Positions 45,231 through 56,165 of a DNA stretch of 64,000 bases are shown piece by piece; the stretch's first letter is position 1, and every line of letters begins with the position of its first letter. The notes under the pieces are model-generated. The model was not told the origin of the DNA, did not search any database, and saw nothing but the letters and a program-made list of their open reading frames with translations. The translations under genes were made by a program, and so were the position numbers. Source of the stretch: Archilochus colubris (Eukaryota > Chordata > Aves > Apodiformes > Trochilidae); assembly GCA_023079485.1 (NCBI GenBank), contig CM041091.1:34653093-34717092 (forward strand). The letters are read 5' to 3'.

Positions 45231-48149
45231 AGGACAGAGCATGAGGTTTCTGCAAGAGGTGTGAGGCTCCTGTGAGGCTTTCCAGAGTGTTTCCACTTCT
45301 GTTTTTTGAGTTAAATTGGTATCAGTGCACTGGATCAGAATGGGGTTTTCTGGGGGTAAAGACCTCGGGTCTGGGTTATAATGGATGGGAGAAAACTATG
45401 TTTTGTAAATTACTTTGGGTTTTGGTTTTGTTTTTTTTTTTGAGATATTCCTATTTAGGCTTGTGGAGCAGGAACTCAATGAAGCTCTGGAGCTCCCTGA
45501 CCCAGACACAGCCACAAGAAGGCTCTGCTGAGAGCCTGGGAGACACTTCCCAGGTCCTGGGATTTTCTTGCCCTCTCCAGGCTGTGTCCAGGCAGCTGGA
45601 GGTGGCTTCTCTCCACTGGATGTAAAGTGTCAGAAATGAGGAGGTGAAGCTGCACCCCCCGGGATCCAAGAGGTAACCTGGGCTGTGAGAGGGAAGAGGG
45701 AAAGCAAAGGGGAAAGAAAGAGCAAAAGGATATGGGATTATCAGGGGGGTTCTTGTTTCTGCCACCCCACAAAGGATAATGTCTGTGGGGAAGCTGACAG
45801 CACCGGGTGAAACAGCCCTGCTGAAGCACCAGAGGATGGGATTTGGTTAGCAGGGATCTATCCTAAGTGTTGCCCCAAAAGCTGGGAGGTGGATTTGCTG
45901 CTGTGTCTGCAGGAGATAAAACCCACAGCAGAGAGATTTCCTATGGCAGAGACCTCGGTACCCACAGAAAACCAGTGCACCCCAGTTTGGTGTTGTTCCC
46001 AAACATCATCCCTGCTGGTGGTTCAGAGGCTCCTGCCCTTGGAGGGACCAAAACCTCCCAGCACGTGGGTGCTGCTGGGCTGTGTCCTCCTTGTGCTGCT
46101 CCCAGCTTTGCATTACACTTTTTGGTGCATTTTTGGGATATTATAATTTCCTGGAACAGCGTTGCTGTTTGTTCTGTTCTGTTTAACATCTTGTCTAGAA
46201 AGCAGCTCTGTTTGATTACAGCACAGCAATAAACAGGAGAAGCAATTAACTCCAGGCACATTTCCTGAACCATTTATTAGATGCAGCTATCCCTTGTCTC
46301 AAAAGCCAAGAAGCAAATGTTGTCTGCCTGCTCATCTGGGGTGCTTTCTCAAGCAGCCTCCGTGCTATTATCCTCCCCAGACCATGTTTTTGAGTAAAAC
46401 TCCTTTCCTCCCTGGTAAAACTACAGGACAAGATCAGAGGTGATGATCAGCTTATGTCACTAGAAAACATACCAAAGAGCAGGCTGGACTGTGATCATTA
46501 TAACAAGTGTTTTCTGGGTGATTATTATACAAATGTAGAATCATTAAGGCTAGGAAAGCACAGAACAGTTTTGTGTAGAGAGGAAAAAGCCTCTGTGTGT
46601 CTGGAGCATCCCCTGCCTCTTGGTACCTGTGTGCCCGGGGTGCTGGGGAAGCAGGTGGGGAAGAGCCAGGTCAGCCAGCCCACCTTTGGGATGGTTTGGT
46701 ATCCACAGGGACCTCTCCTGCCTTTATTTATTTGTTCTGGCACTTGTGTTTTCTGTAGCAGTTTGAGATTTATGGTGATTAACAGCAAAGTCAAGGGCTT
46801 TGGAGTATGGAATGGAAAGTGTTCCCTGACAGATGGCAAGACTTGCTTCATTTTACAGAATGGGAATAATTCCAGGGAAAAGTGTGAAAAATCCTGCAGC
46901 AATTTCAGCTCCCTCCCCATTATATTATATATATTTTTATGCCTTAAACCAAACAAATCTACCTGACTGTAAAGTTTTATGTAGTCAGATTGTTTCTCAG
47001 TGAGAACAATCATAGCGAGAGCTTAAATGGGACAAGCAAGATCAGTCTAATTGCTCATTTGAGAGGACTCTTCTATGGATTTCTTGAAAAAGAAGAAAGA
47101 AAACCTCCAGCAATAGCAGACAGAACAAAGTTTTCTAGTGCAGGAAAAAAAAAAATCCGTTTGTTGTAATATTTATTTTGCCATCCAGCAAATGAATAGT
47201 ACATGAGTGAGGGGGAGCACCCCGTGCCTGTTACCCGTGTGATCCAGCAAACACTGCTTTGGTGGGGCTTGGGTTTGCAATTCCCAGAGCTCTTACATCA
47301 TTTATTACTCTGTTGTTGCTTGTCACACCTGGTTACTGCAGGTTTTATCAGCTGTGTAGTGGGATGCATCATGGAAATTGGCTATGGCTGGGGAAATGTT
47401 AAATAAACACAGACAAACACAGGTAATGGGCTGGGTTTCAGACTGTGCAACTGCATATCCCAGTCCTGCTCCTGAAACCAGAGGGGCCCAAGCAGAGGTG
47501 TTCCTGTGGCAGCTCAGCTGGAGGTGAGCAGGGGGACCACAGCATCCCCTGGAGCCCCATGGATGGGGATGGGGCTGTCCTGGAGGGTGGCAATGGGCAG
47601 GAGCTCCAGGCTGGAGGGTGGCATCTCCTGCTCTTACAGCTGCTTTAGAAAGAAAAAAAAAATAGCAACTCATAAAGCCGCCCAAAAGCTAATTCAAAAA
47701 TACCCAGAAGCAAACTCAAACCCACCCCAAACCAAAGAGATGTTCTCAGTAAACACTGAGGAGCCTCAGCCACGTGTTCATATCAGCACATAAATCCTGG
47801 GGAAGTGAAGCCTGAGTCCTTGCAAAGAGAAGATTCCTGGAGTTAAATGTGATCCTGCTGTGATCCTGATGTGCCTTCAAAAATCAGCTCCTCTGCCAAG
47901 TGCAGTTTTATGCCTTGTTCTTCTTCCACCCACAGCTTTGGTGCAGGTTCCTCTTCCCTCTCCACACCTCTGGGATGCTGCAGGTGAGTTTGGGCACTGC
48001 CCCGAGGCTTGGGCATTCCCTGGGAAATGCACTGGGATTTCCCTCTCTTCCTGGGGGACTCCCCTGCCCCCAGCCCTGTGTCCTGCACACCCCTCCTGCC
48101 ACCTCCCAGTCCCCATGGTGTCACAGGGATCATTCATCAGAAGGCAGCA
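45231..48149. other. Intergenic; no gene seen
   Basis: Unique DNA. T-run at about 45430-45440, A-runs near 47143-47153 and 47649-47660. A region at 46420-46560 and the block around 46980-47200 are AT-rich and unique. No supported gene. Confidence 0.5.
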
Positions 48150-48330
48150 TTAACCTTAGCATCTTACTTTGTTCTGCTTCCCTAGGCAATTAAATTTTAA
48201 ACAAATCAATTTTTTTCCCTCCTGTTTGACTGTTGGAAGAAGCAGTGCTGCAAATGAAACTACACTGAAATGTAATGAAGCTGGGCTAAAATTAATTTCA
48301 AATTCAGATGATAAAAGGTCACCTATTAAG
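48150..48330. promoter_or_regulatory. Candidate conserved non-coding block
   Basis: GGCAGCATTAACCTTAGC, CCTAGGCAATTAAATTTTAAAC, AAATGTAATGAAGC and CTAAAATTAATTTCAAATTCAGATG follow within 180 bp of non-repetitive DNA. Only inference supports a regulatory role. Confidence 0.3.
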
Positions 48331-48816
48331 CAAACTAATCCTTTTTTTTTTTCCTTCTCTCTGCATGCCTCAATGAAAAAGTGTATATTTCTGCTATGAA
48401 GTTCATATCTAACCTAACCTGAAACCTGAATGCTTTGAAAATAGATTTTTTCCACCATTATTCCAGAGCAGTCAAATGCACTCAGACGTGAAGTATAATC
48501 TGAGGAAGCCAAACTTGTCCACCCTCCACACAGCAGCAGTGATGCCTGAGCACCCCAGCCCTCCCACTGACTCTTAGCTGTAATTTAGTTATTTTTAATG
48601 GTAACCTCCACTGAAAGCAGAACTCCTGCTGCACTGCAGGACGTGTCCCAGAGTCACCCTGCAGGATAACAGGGATGGAGATGCTGGAAGTGGCTCTCAG
48701 GTGCCAAAGCCCCTGGTAGGGACAGGATGTGCTGGGACTGCCAGGATCACAAGGTCCTCACTCCCTGCTCCTCCCTCTTGCTTTGTGGGACCACTTTGGA
48801 GACCACACCTGGCCTT

Positions 48817-48840
48817 TGGATTTGGATTTGGATTTGGATG
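48817..48840 (+). repeat. (GGATTT)4 hexamer repeat
   Basis: Four GGATTT units in a row. The minus strand reads AAATCC, which differs from the telomere hexamer AACCCT, so it is not an interstitial telomere. Confidence 0.85.
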
Positions 48841-49709
48841 TGTTTTTTTCTTGGGTAAAAATGATTTGTTGTAGCAGTTCCTATGGCAGGGAGGTGCCAG
48901 GGAGCAGGGAATTGATGCACAGGGAACTGAGATTGGGGCACATCCCTCCCACAACATTTTTTCACTGTTTTTCACTGGGTGTGTGTGCAATCCCAGGCTG
49001 TTTCTAGGCCAGCAGGAACCTTAAACCTTCAGTTATGTGCTGCTTGGAGAGGGGCTCAGCTTGGCCTGCCACTGGCACAGAGATAGAGCCCCCCATTAGC
49101 ATTAATATGGAATGCTGTGTCTAACAGAATTATTTCTCTTTTTTTTTTTTTTTTTTTAAATCCCAAACCAAACTTGATACATCTCCCTTGAAGCTTCAAA
49201 TCAATAACCCAAAGTAATTGCTTCTCATAAATGGCTTTGTGGACTAATGCTGCTATTTCAAAGTGTGACTCTTCTCCTCCTGCTAAACAGAATAATGCTA
49301 ATGGTATGGCAAAACCAAGCCCAAGCAGGGTGTAGCTTCTGGGACCTTTTTAAGGTGGAAGACCAAAGATTGGGCCTTGTAGGTCCTGTTTCAAATGATA
49401 TAAATTATTTGCATAAAAATGAAACAGTTTAATTTCTCTGTTTTTCTTGATTGTAACTCTCCATTGAAGAGGTGCAGCTGTGTCCTTTGCCTGGGAGCTG
49501 AAACATTTGCTAAATGCTTACAAATTGCTTTGGAAATCCCAAAAAAGCTTGGTTTGTGCCAGCTCAGGACTGCTGGCTGCTGCAGGAGTGCTGCTGCTGC
49601 TCCTGAGGCTTCAGGAATTTCTCCTTCCTTGCCTCTTCAGCTACAAATGCCTTTAAAAATCCTGGGATTTGTGTGCCAGACACTGAGTGAAGTTACAGAA
49701 GTTATTCAC

Positions 49710-49738
49710 ATATATATACAGTATATATATATATATAT
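49710..49738 (+). repeat. Alternating TA with palindromic centre
   Basis: ATATATATACAGTATATATATATATATAT can fold back on itself around the ACAGT centre. A small dinucleotide repeat. Confidence 0.85.
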
Positions 49739-49782
49739 CATTATATGGTTTTCTTCTTGTATTTCATGTATTGAGTTCATGA

Positions 49783-49828
49783 TGCTGAGGCCTTTTTCCA
49801 TCCCAGATGATTCTGTGATTGATTCTCT
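49783..49828 (+). mobile_element. Short CR1 3'-end fragment, sense
   Basis: GAGGCCTTTTTCCATCCCAGATGATTCTGTGATTGATTCT matches the sense CR1 end (..ggaccttttccaacccagatgattctgtgattctgtg..). About 45 bp survive. Confidence 0.65.
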
Positions 49829-51320
49829 GGGGCTGATGTGAAGGATTCCCAGGATGGCAGGGGTGGCTCTGAAGGGGCAGGGGCTGTGACACAGAACTGT
49901 CCCTTCCAGCCACACTGGCACTGCCCACCTGATGGATTTCTCCTGATGGAAATGGAAAATGCTCCCCTCCAGGTGCTGCTTGGTTCATCCATTACGTGTT
50001 GGTACCTCCTTGGATTCCACTTCCATGGAAGTCAAATCAAAGTCTTTTCCAGTTGAAGGGAAGCACGTAATTAAAACACAGAGAATGGTTTTGTATTCTA
50101 GGCACACATTTTTCTGATTCTCAGGGTTCCTTTTTTTCTTAATTTGCATTTTTAATGGACCTTGTTTTAGTTAATTATTTATGTTGGGTGCCATGTATTT
50201 TTAGGGTAGGAAATTAATCTCCACATTTTGGTGTCAAATTTCATTGTTTCCAAGTGATATCAACAAGGCCACATCCAGACTGTGACCTTGCTGATTATCT
50301 AAACTTTATGAAGGGTTTTTTTTTGCCTTGCTTTTGGGAGTTTTTGTTCACCTTTGCAGCACCTCAGCTCTATATGTCTAATGAAGTTCATTAAGCTGCC
50401 CTGTACATGGAAATAACCAGAAATACTTTAGGTTTTAAATGTTGGAGTGGTACTGAAGCAGAACCCCTTGTTCTCAGTGAGTGAAGCTGCTCACAAATGC
50501 TGAGATGAATTTTTATCTGGTTGGGAGCTCACAGAAATCTGAGCCTGGCACTGAGGGGATGCCCAGAGAGCCAGGGGGGTTCAGTCAGAGGACTTTCCCA
50601 GCACAGGAGATTTTTCTGGCTAAAAGAGCCTGTGACTGAGTTGCTAAGGTTGGTGCCACTAAAATATAGGTGTTATTGATTGTGTTATTGATTGTGTATT
50701 GCTAGGTGTTATTGTTCTGGGTCCTGGGAGGGTCTCTGCAGAGCTGTGATGAGGAGATTCCCTGGCTCCAGCTGGATGGTGACATCCCTGCAGGTGCTTG
50801 GTTGTAGCCTTGGGGCCTCCAGAGGAAACTTCAGGTGTGCTCCCAATCTCCTGCCCAAAACACAGCCCAGGAATTGCTCCTGGGATCCTTTCCTGGAAGC
50901 TGAGCTGAGCTGAGCCTCCCCTGGGCAGCTCTGGGATGGTCCCAGCAGAGCAGGTGATAGCTGGAGCAGAGACCTGGGCTTCCTGGGGGGATGTTGGGAC
51001 AAGGTGACACAGAGAAATACAGATAGTGGGGAATGTAAAGCCTTGCTTGGTTGTTTCTGGCCTCTCTTATTTAGCAGAGGGGAACATCTGCTGTTTGGCA
51101 GGGCTCACACCTCTCCTCTGCTGCTTCTCAGCCTTTGGAACAGAGAACACCAGGTGAGGCACAGGGATAACATTAGAACGTTCCAAAGCAGGCAGCCTTG
51201 TTTGACTCTTTATTTATTTGCCTTAGGGGGGGATGAAGAAGCAGTTTGTAAACTGCTGAGGCACCTCTGCCAGCCTAAGAACCAGGGCAAGCCCCAGACC
51301 CCCCTCACAATGCTGCAGGG
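49829..51320. other. Intergenic; no gene seen
   Basis: Unique sequence; a short local duplication of GGTGTTATTGATTGT occurs at 50669-50712. Confidence 0.5.
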
Positions 51321-51372
51321 CTCCTCCTCCTCCTCCTCCTCCTCCTCCTCCTCCTCCTCTTCCTCCTCCTCA

Positions 51373-51425
<53 letters not shown>
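51321..51425 (+). repeat. Compound microsatellite (TCC)n-(ATT)n
   Basis: A (CTC)n run of ~51 bp with one TCT interruption (51321-51372) switches within two bases to a perfect (ATT)n run of ~52 bp (51374-51425). The + strand frame reads a serine run then a tyrosine run, a compositional artefact. It should be highly length-polymorphic. Confidence 0.97.
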
Positions 51426-51429
<4 letters not shown>

Positions 51430-51560
51430 TTCTTGTTTATTGATTATTGTTTCTTGTTTAATGTTTAATGTTTACTGTTAATAATTATTATTATTGTGGA
51501 TTATTATTAATCATTATCACAGTCATTATAATGACTCTCATGATAATTAATAACAGTACC
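51426..51560 (+). repeat. Degenerate AT-rich tail with TGTTTA words
   Basis: Directly after the microsatellite come five TTTCTTGTTTA, TGTTTAAT and TGTTTACT words and then TAATTATTATTATTG, AATCATTATCACAGTCATTATAATGACTC. It looks like decayed ATT/ATC repeat. Several words match the forkhead core TGTTTAC or its near variants. Confidence 0.6.
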
Positions 51561-53580
51561 AGTAGTACAGGTATTGAGCTGAGGCTCTGGTGTAGCCCTC
51601 CCAGCAGAGGCTGCTCTGTGCTGTCATTCCCACTTCCCATCTTCCCTGCCATGTCCTTTTCCTACAGAAATCCAGCTCCTGTGGTGTCCCTCAGGCTGCT
51701 GGCAGCAGCACAGCACCCCAGGAGCCTTCCCTTGGAGTGGCCCCTCCTGAACCTGCTGGTGAGGATCAGATTTAATGCATGTATTCCTCAGGGCATTAAT
51801 GACCCCATGGAATGGTTAATTGAACATTAAAAGCACCTGACTGCCTTTTATTACCTGCTGTAGTGTACCCAGTGCTTCCCCTGACACCTCTGCTGGTTTG
51901 GGCTTGATATTTTCTTAACCACCTGAATACAAATTTAATGTGCACCTTCTGTCAGGGACTGTGGATTTCAGAAGCAGCTGAGTCAACAAAAATGCTCCTG
52001 TTACACTCTCTGGATTCTCTGCTTTAGCTCTGCAATCCCCAAGCTTTACTGGGAGGTTTCTGGGTGTAGGACTCCTGGGGATGGGATTGCTGACCATGGT
52101 CTGGGCAGGGGGTGAGGGGGTTCTCATGCTGCAGTAACAGATCTGTCAATGCTTTTTATCCTACTGAGGGGAAACTGCAATAGCTAACACTAGAGGCTGG
52201 CATTTTGAGTCAGCTCAGTGTTTTTCCCACATAAAAGTATTTGTTTCTGCAGATAGTTTTGAAAAAAATGATGATAAAGATACTGGAAGTGAAGATGTTT
52301 GTTGTTTTGATATGAACTCCTCCGATTTCTATGTTTGGGTTTTTTCAGTGTTATTACTCTAATTGTTTTGCAAAACTAACATTTCACTTGATTATTTTCA
52401 AAAATACTTAACAAATGTATCAGATAAAATATGAAACATGGATCAAGTTCTGACTTTATCTCCTTAAGTAACTGGAATCACATCATGCACTTGATCAAAC
52501 AGAGCCCTTGTTTGCTTCCTAATGCTTTGAGGAAAACTTCCAAGCAATGAAAACTTGTTCAGAAAGCTGAATTTACATTTTATTATCTTGATTTTGTGTG
52601 TGTGTGTGTCACCATTTCAAGTTCCTGTGGTAAAATCTGTTTGTTTAAAGGGGTATTCTGGAAGCTCAGGCCTGAAAGTTGAGTTTGCAGGAGGCTGTAA
52701 TTAAGCCTGCATGGCAAATAACTGCACACCCCAGAATGCTGGATGCTTGCAGACCCCAGTAAGCCCTTCATTCATCAAAAAAACCAGAAATACGCTCCAT
52801 AGATAGTATAATTTCTTTTGTGTTCCTGATATAACTTAATTTTAAAAGATACAAAAAATCATTAGGTTTTTATCAGCAGCCCTGTGAGACCCTTTCACCA
52901 AAGAAATCCTTTCACGAGGGATTAGCAGCTCTGATTGAGATGGTTTCTATCCAGCACATGACAGTTTAAGAGCCTTTTTTAGTTAGAGAAGCTTTTAGGA
53001 TGCTAGAAAATGATGGGACTTCAGTAATGCTAAGCCAAATTGCCCTTCCTTCCAATGAACATCTACATTGCCTTGATTACTGCAGGAGATGCTTCCCAAC
53101 GTTAGGTTTCTCTTTACTCTCTTTATGGGGTCCACTTTTTCTCTCTTTAGATATAAAAAGTTCTTGGCAGGCTGGTTCTAAAGGTCACTGCAGCAGCTTC
53201 TGCTACATCCAGTCTCAGCTTTGTTACTGCTCAGGCCCTGGGTCTTCTTGTTGTTCTACCACTTGCTGTGTTTTCAGGAGATGAGTTACATGGAGCAGAG
53301 ATGTGTGGAACTTCTTATTCACAGCCTCTCCCCTAATGACACACAGGTCATGTGCTGGTTGCTGCCTGGGGCAGGGGAGAGCAAGGAGCTGAAGGTGCCA
53401 GCCTGAATTCCAAGCTGATTCCACATTCTCTTTCATGCTCAGAGCCTTTTAGAAATCTTTAGAAACTTCTGATGAAAATCCATCTCATCATTAAATCTAT
53501 GCCTGTATTACAAATGAAGGGCTTTTCACCCTCCTTAAGTAAATGGATTACTTAAAACCTTTAGAAAATGTAGTTCTGTG
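51561..53580. other. Intergenic; no gene seen
   Basis: Unique sequence with a (TG)7 run at 52595-52609. AT-rich unique DNA at 52240-52570 and 52880-53060 may contain regulatory sites. No coding segment with domain support. Confidence 0.5.
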
Positions 53581-53607
53581 CTTCTGCTCCTGCAAAGAAG
53601 AGGTCAG

Positions 53608-53918
53608 CATCTCCAGCAGGATGGTACAGGCTCACAGGTAAAGCATCTCCAGCAGGATGGTACAGGCTCACAGGTAAAGCATCTCCAGGAGGATGATACA
53701 GGCTCACAGGTAAAGCATCTCCAGCAGGATGGTACAGGCTCACAGGTAAAGCATCTCCAGCAGGATGGTACAGGCTCACAGGTAAAGCATCTCCGGGAGG
53801 ATGATACAGGCTCACAGGTAAAGCATCTCCAGCAGGATGATACAGGCTCACAGGTAAAGCACCTCCAGGAGGATGATACAGGCTCACAGGTAAAGCATCT
53901 CCAGCAGGATGGTACAAG
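53608..53918 (+). repeat. 36-bp minisatellite, nine copies
   Basis: Copies begin (at CATCTCC) at 53608, 53644, 53680, 53716, 53752, 53788, 53824, 53860 and 53896, with no length change. Sequence variants fall into classes: AGCAGGATGG (A), AGGAGGATGA or GGGAGGATGA (B) and AGCAGGATGA (C). The order is A A B A A B C B A, so the first six copies form two AAB trimers of 108 bp. Each complete unit ends in CTCACAGGTAAAG, which contains CAG|GTAAAG, a strong match to a 5' splice site. The last copy is interrupted (ACAAGCTCCCG). Because 36 is a multiple of three, both strands stay open (12-residue repeats), which does not imply a protein. Confidence 0.97.
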
Positions 53919-53964
53919 CTCCCGTCCTTGCCCTGTGTCTCAGGAATTCACCTGGTGGAGCTGA

Positions 53965-54164
53965 CATTATCTGCAGCACCTTAGCACCTGGGCACATTCA
54001 GGTACCTGCTGTGTCCTGTTCCTTGAAGCAAAAAGGCTTTTATTTTACTATCAGTTTACTTGGGAAAGAGATGTAAGGAGGAAAAAAAAAAAAGAAAAAA
54101 AAAGCAGAAAAAGCCCCTCATGTGAAGTGTGTTCTGTGGAAGGCCAAATCCCTCCTGGCTGAAC
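53965..54164. other. Intergenic; A-rich tract
   Basis: An A-rich low-complexity run lies at 54080-54110, otherwise unique. Confidence 0.5.
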
Positions 54165-54370
54165 GCGTGCTAATATAATCAGATTAGCAAAATCATTTCA
54201 ACATCCCATTTCTAATGTAAGGAGCATTCAGTCAAATTTGCCCTGATTGTATAGCAGTGCATTACTAATGGGACTTAATATAAGCCTTTGAAATCCAGAG
54301 TGTATTGTAAGAGAAAACAGAGTTCAGGCACAGCATTTGTAGGCAAAATTCCCCTTGATGTAAAGCAGTC
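54165..54370. promoter_or_regulatory. Candidate conserved non-coding block
   Basis: GTGCTAATATAATCAGATTAGC (54168-54189, which includes the near-mirrored GCTAAT and ATTAGC), CATTTCTAATGTAAGG, CAGTGCATTACTAATGGG and ACTTAATATAAGCC follow in unique sequence. The pattern resembles an enhancer; inference only. Confidence 0.3.
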
Positions 54371-56088
54371 AAAGGAGATCATTCGGTGCCACTTGGTTCT
54401 GTAGTCAGTTTTGTCCCAAACCCATCAAATTAAATGAGCTCCTCTCTAGGAATTTGGAATTATATTGTCCAAGGTGGTTTGTTAAGGTAAGGAGCACAGA
54501 GTGACAGATGCAACACAGCTCATTTCAAAGCAAGCAACACTAAGAATGAGATAAAAACCTGCAGAACTCTTAATGCCTTTACAGATCTTTTGTACAAAGC
54601 CTTAATACACCAGCCAGAAATAGACTTTCCCCTTTGCAGCCACTTGCAGACTGTTTGCTGGGTTTAAATCTGCCAAGTTCAGGCAGATGTGGATACCAAG
54701 ACTCCCCCTCTGCCCGTGGTATCTTCTTCACATTTCTGTCCGGAAGGAGTTGGGATTGGAGTTTGCACCTGATTCTGATGCTAATTAACAGAGGGGCATC
54801 TGAAGCAAACTCCTGTGTTGTGTGCAAACAGGATAAACAACTTGAAAAGGAAATTTGATGAAGTTTTTATGACTGATCAGATGCAGAAAATCCTGTAGAT
54901 CTTGGCAGCTGGTACTACAGCTCCTGATGAGGCTGCAGAGGAGCAGCCCTGCCTGCCATGCTGTGTGCTGGGCCAGCAGAAACTCAGAGAAATGAGAGCA
55001 CAGGAAAAGGAAAGGGCCAACCTTCATCAGGATGGGCTTTGCCAGGCATGGCCACTGCTTCTGCTGGCTTAGGTCACAGGGACAGGCAGGATGGGAAATC
55101 CTGCACACTGGGCAACAAGAAATCATAAGCATGATACCTCTTCTTTAGGTATTTTGAGTCTATGGTTTGTTTGTTTTTTCTTTTTAATATATAAAGTATC
55201 TCTATGCTATCTCTACATACAGCATGTACCTGTGAAAGCCAAGCCCTGCCCCAGCCCCTCTGTGGCTGCCCTGCAGTTCCAGCATCCCATGGAAGGTTTG
55301 GTTTGCAGGGGAGGAGCTGCTGCTACTCACACACCTCCCTTTGGGGTAGGTCCCTGCCTGGCTTAGAATGAGCAGGAGCAGCATCCCAGGTACTGAGGAG
55401 GCACCAGGGAGAGGTTACAGAAAGCCCCACGTTCCCAGCCCTGCAGCACCTCTGGGGCAGTAATAACTGATTTCTTCAGGATCTTGGCTTTTAATTGTTT
55501 TTAATTTGAAGTTTACTAGCACCTAAGACTTGAGCCTAGAAATATTGGTGGGAAACAAACCAGTTTCTGTGCTGCCATGGTATGAGCTGTGCAACCAGAG
55601 AGCTGAACCCCCCCTTAATTAGAAGTTCTTCTTCAGCCATGAGGAGTTTCAGTCTCAGGGCAATAAATGGATATATTAAAAAACACCATGACCAGTCCTC
55701 AGCCATGGTCAGAGGGTTGCAAATCTCTGTGGGTTTGTGCCTTGGCTTATGAACTGTGCAGTACTTGCTCTGGAGAGGCTGTTCTGTGATGATTTGTTTG
55801 GAAATTGTGATTTGGGAAAGTAGAAAAAAAAATACTGTGAATTTTGGCAGGCAATCTGTGTCATTTGCATAGATATTTGAAATGGCTTTAAAGTTGTGTT
55901 GTGCTGCGTGAGGCATAAAACAAACACAGAAATGAAAGGGATGGGCTCTGCCAGTTTTAACTGTTCTGGATCTCAGAACAGTGGGACTGAGATGTGAGCA
56001 AGATGTTATTTAGTGAAATGAAATTCAAGGGAGAAAAATTCACACTGATGTGAGCCAAATGCTGGAGTATTTAATTTCTCACTGATTT
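54371..56088. other. Intergenic; no gene seen
   Basis: Unique sequence without recognisable repeats or coding segments. Confidence 0.5.
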
Positions 56089-56165
56089 AAAAAAAAAAAA
56101 AAAGAACAAAACGAAAACCCCAAAACCAACCAACCAACCAAAAAAACTCCAAAGAAAACCCAAAA
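56089..56165 (+). repeat. Poly(A) run followed by A/C-rich tract
   Basis: An A15 run is followed by AACAAAACGAAAACCCC and AACCAACCAACCAACC words. It is of the same type as 24541-24697. I looked for a retroposed gene upstream of the A-run and found none. Confidence 0.8.

Larger units (their letters stand above)
48331..49782. other. Intergenic; simple repeats only
   Basis: T-run at 48343-48352, a GGATTT hexamer repeat at 48817-48840 (about four units), a T-run at 49139-49157 and an alternating TA stretch at 49710-49738. No gene recognised. Confidence 0.5.

Noticed and set aside
48812..48840. Interstitial telomere repeat
   Set aside because: The hexamer is GGATTT, not GGGTTA/TTAGGG.
51004..51426. 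Frame ending in poly-serine and poly-tyrosine
   Set aside because: Direct translation of the (TCC)n/(ATT)n microsatellite.
53608..53918. CRISPR-like array
   Set aside because: The repeats are contiguous with no unique spacers, and the DNA is vertebrate.
53561..53964. Repeat proteins on both strands (12-residue units)
   Set aside because: Both frames are a consequence of a 36-bp tandem repeat, whose length is a multiple of three; no start context, splice partners or flanking coding sequence support a protein.
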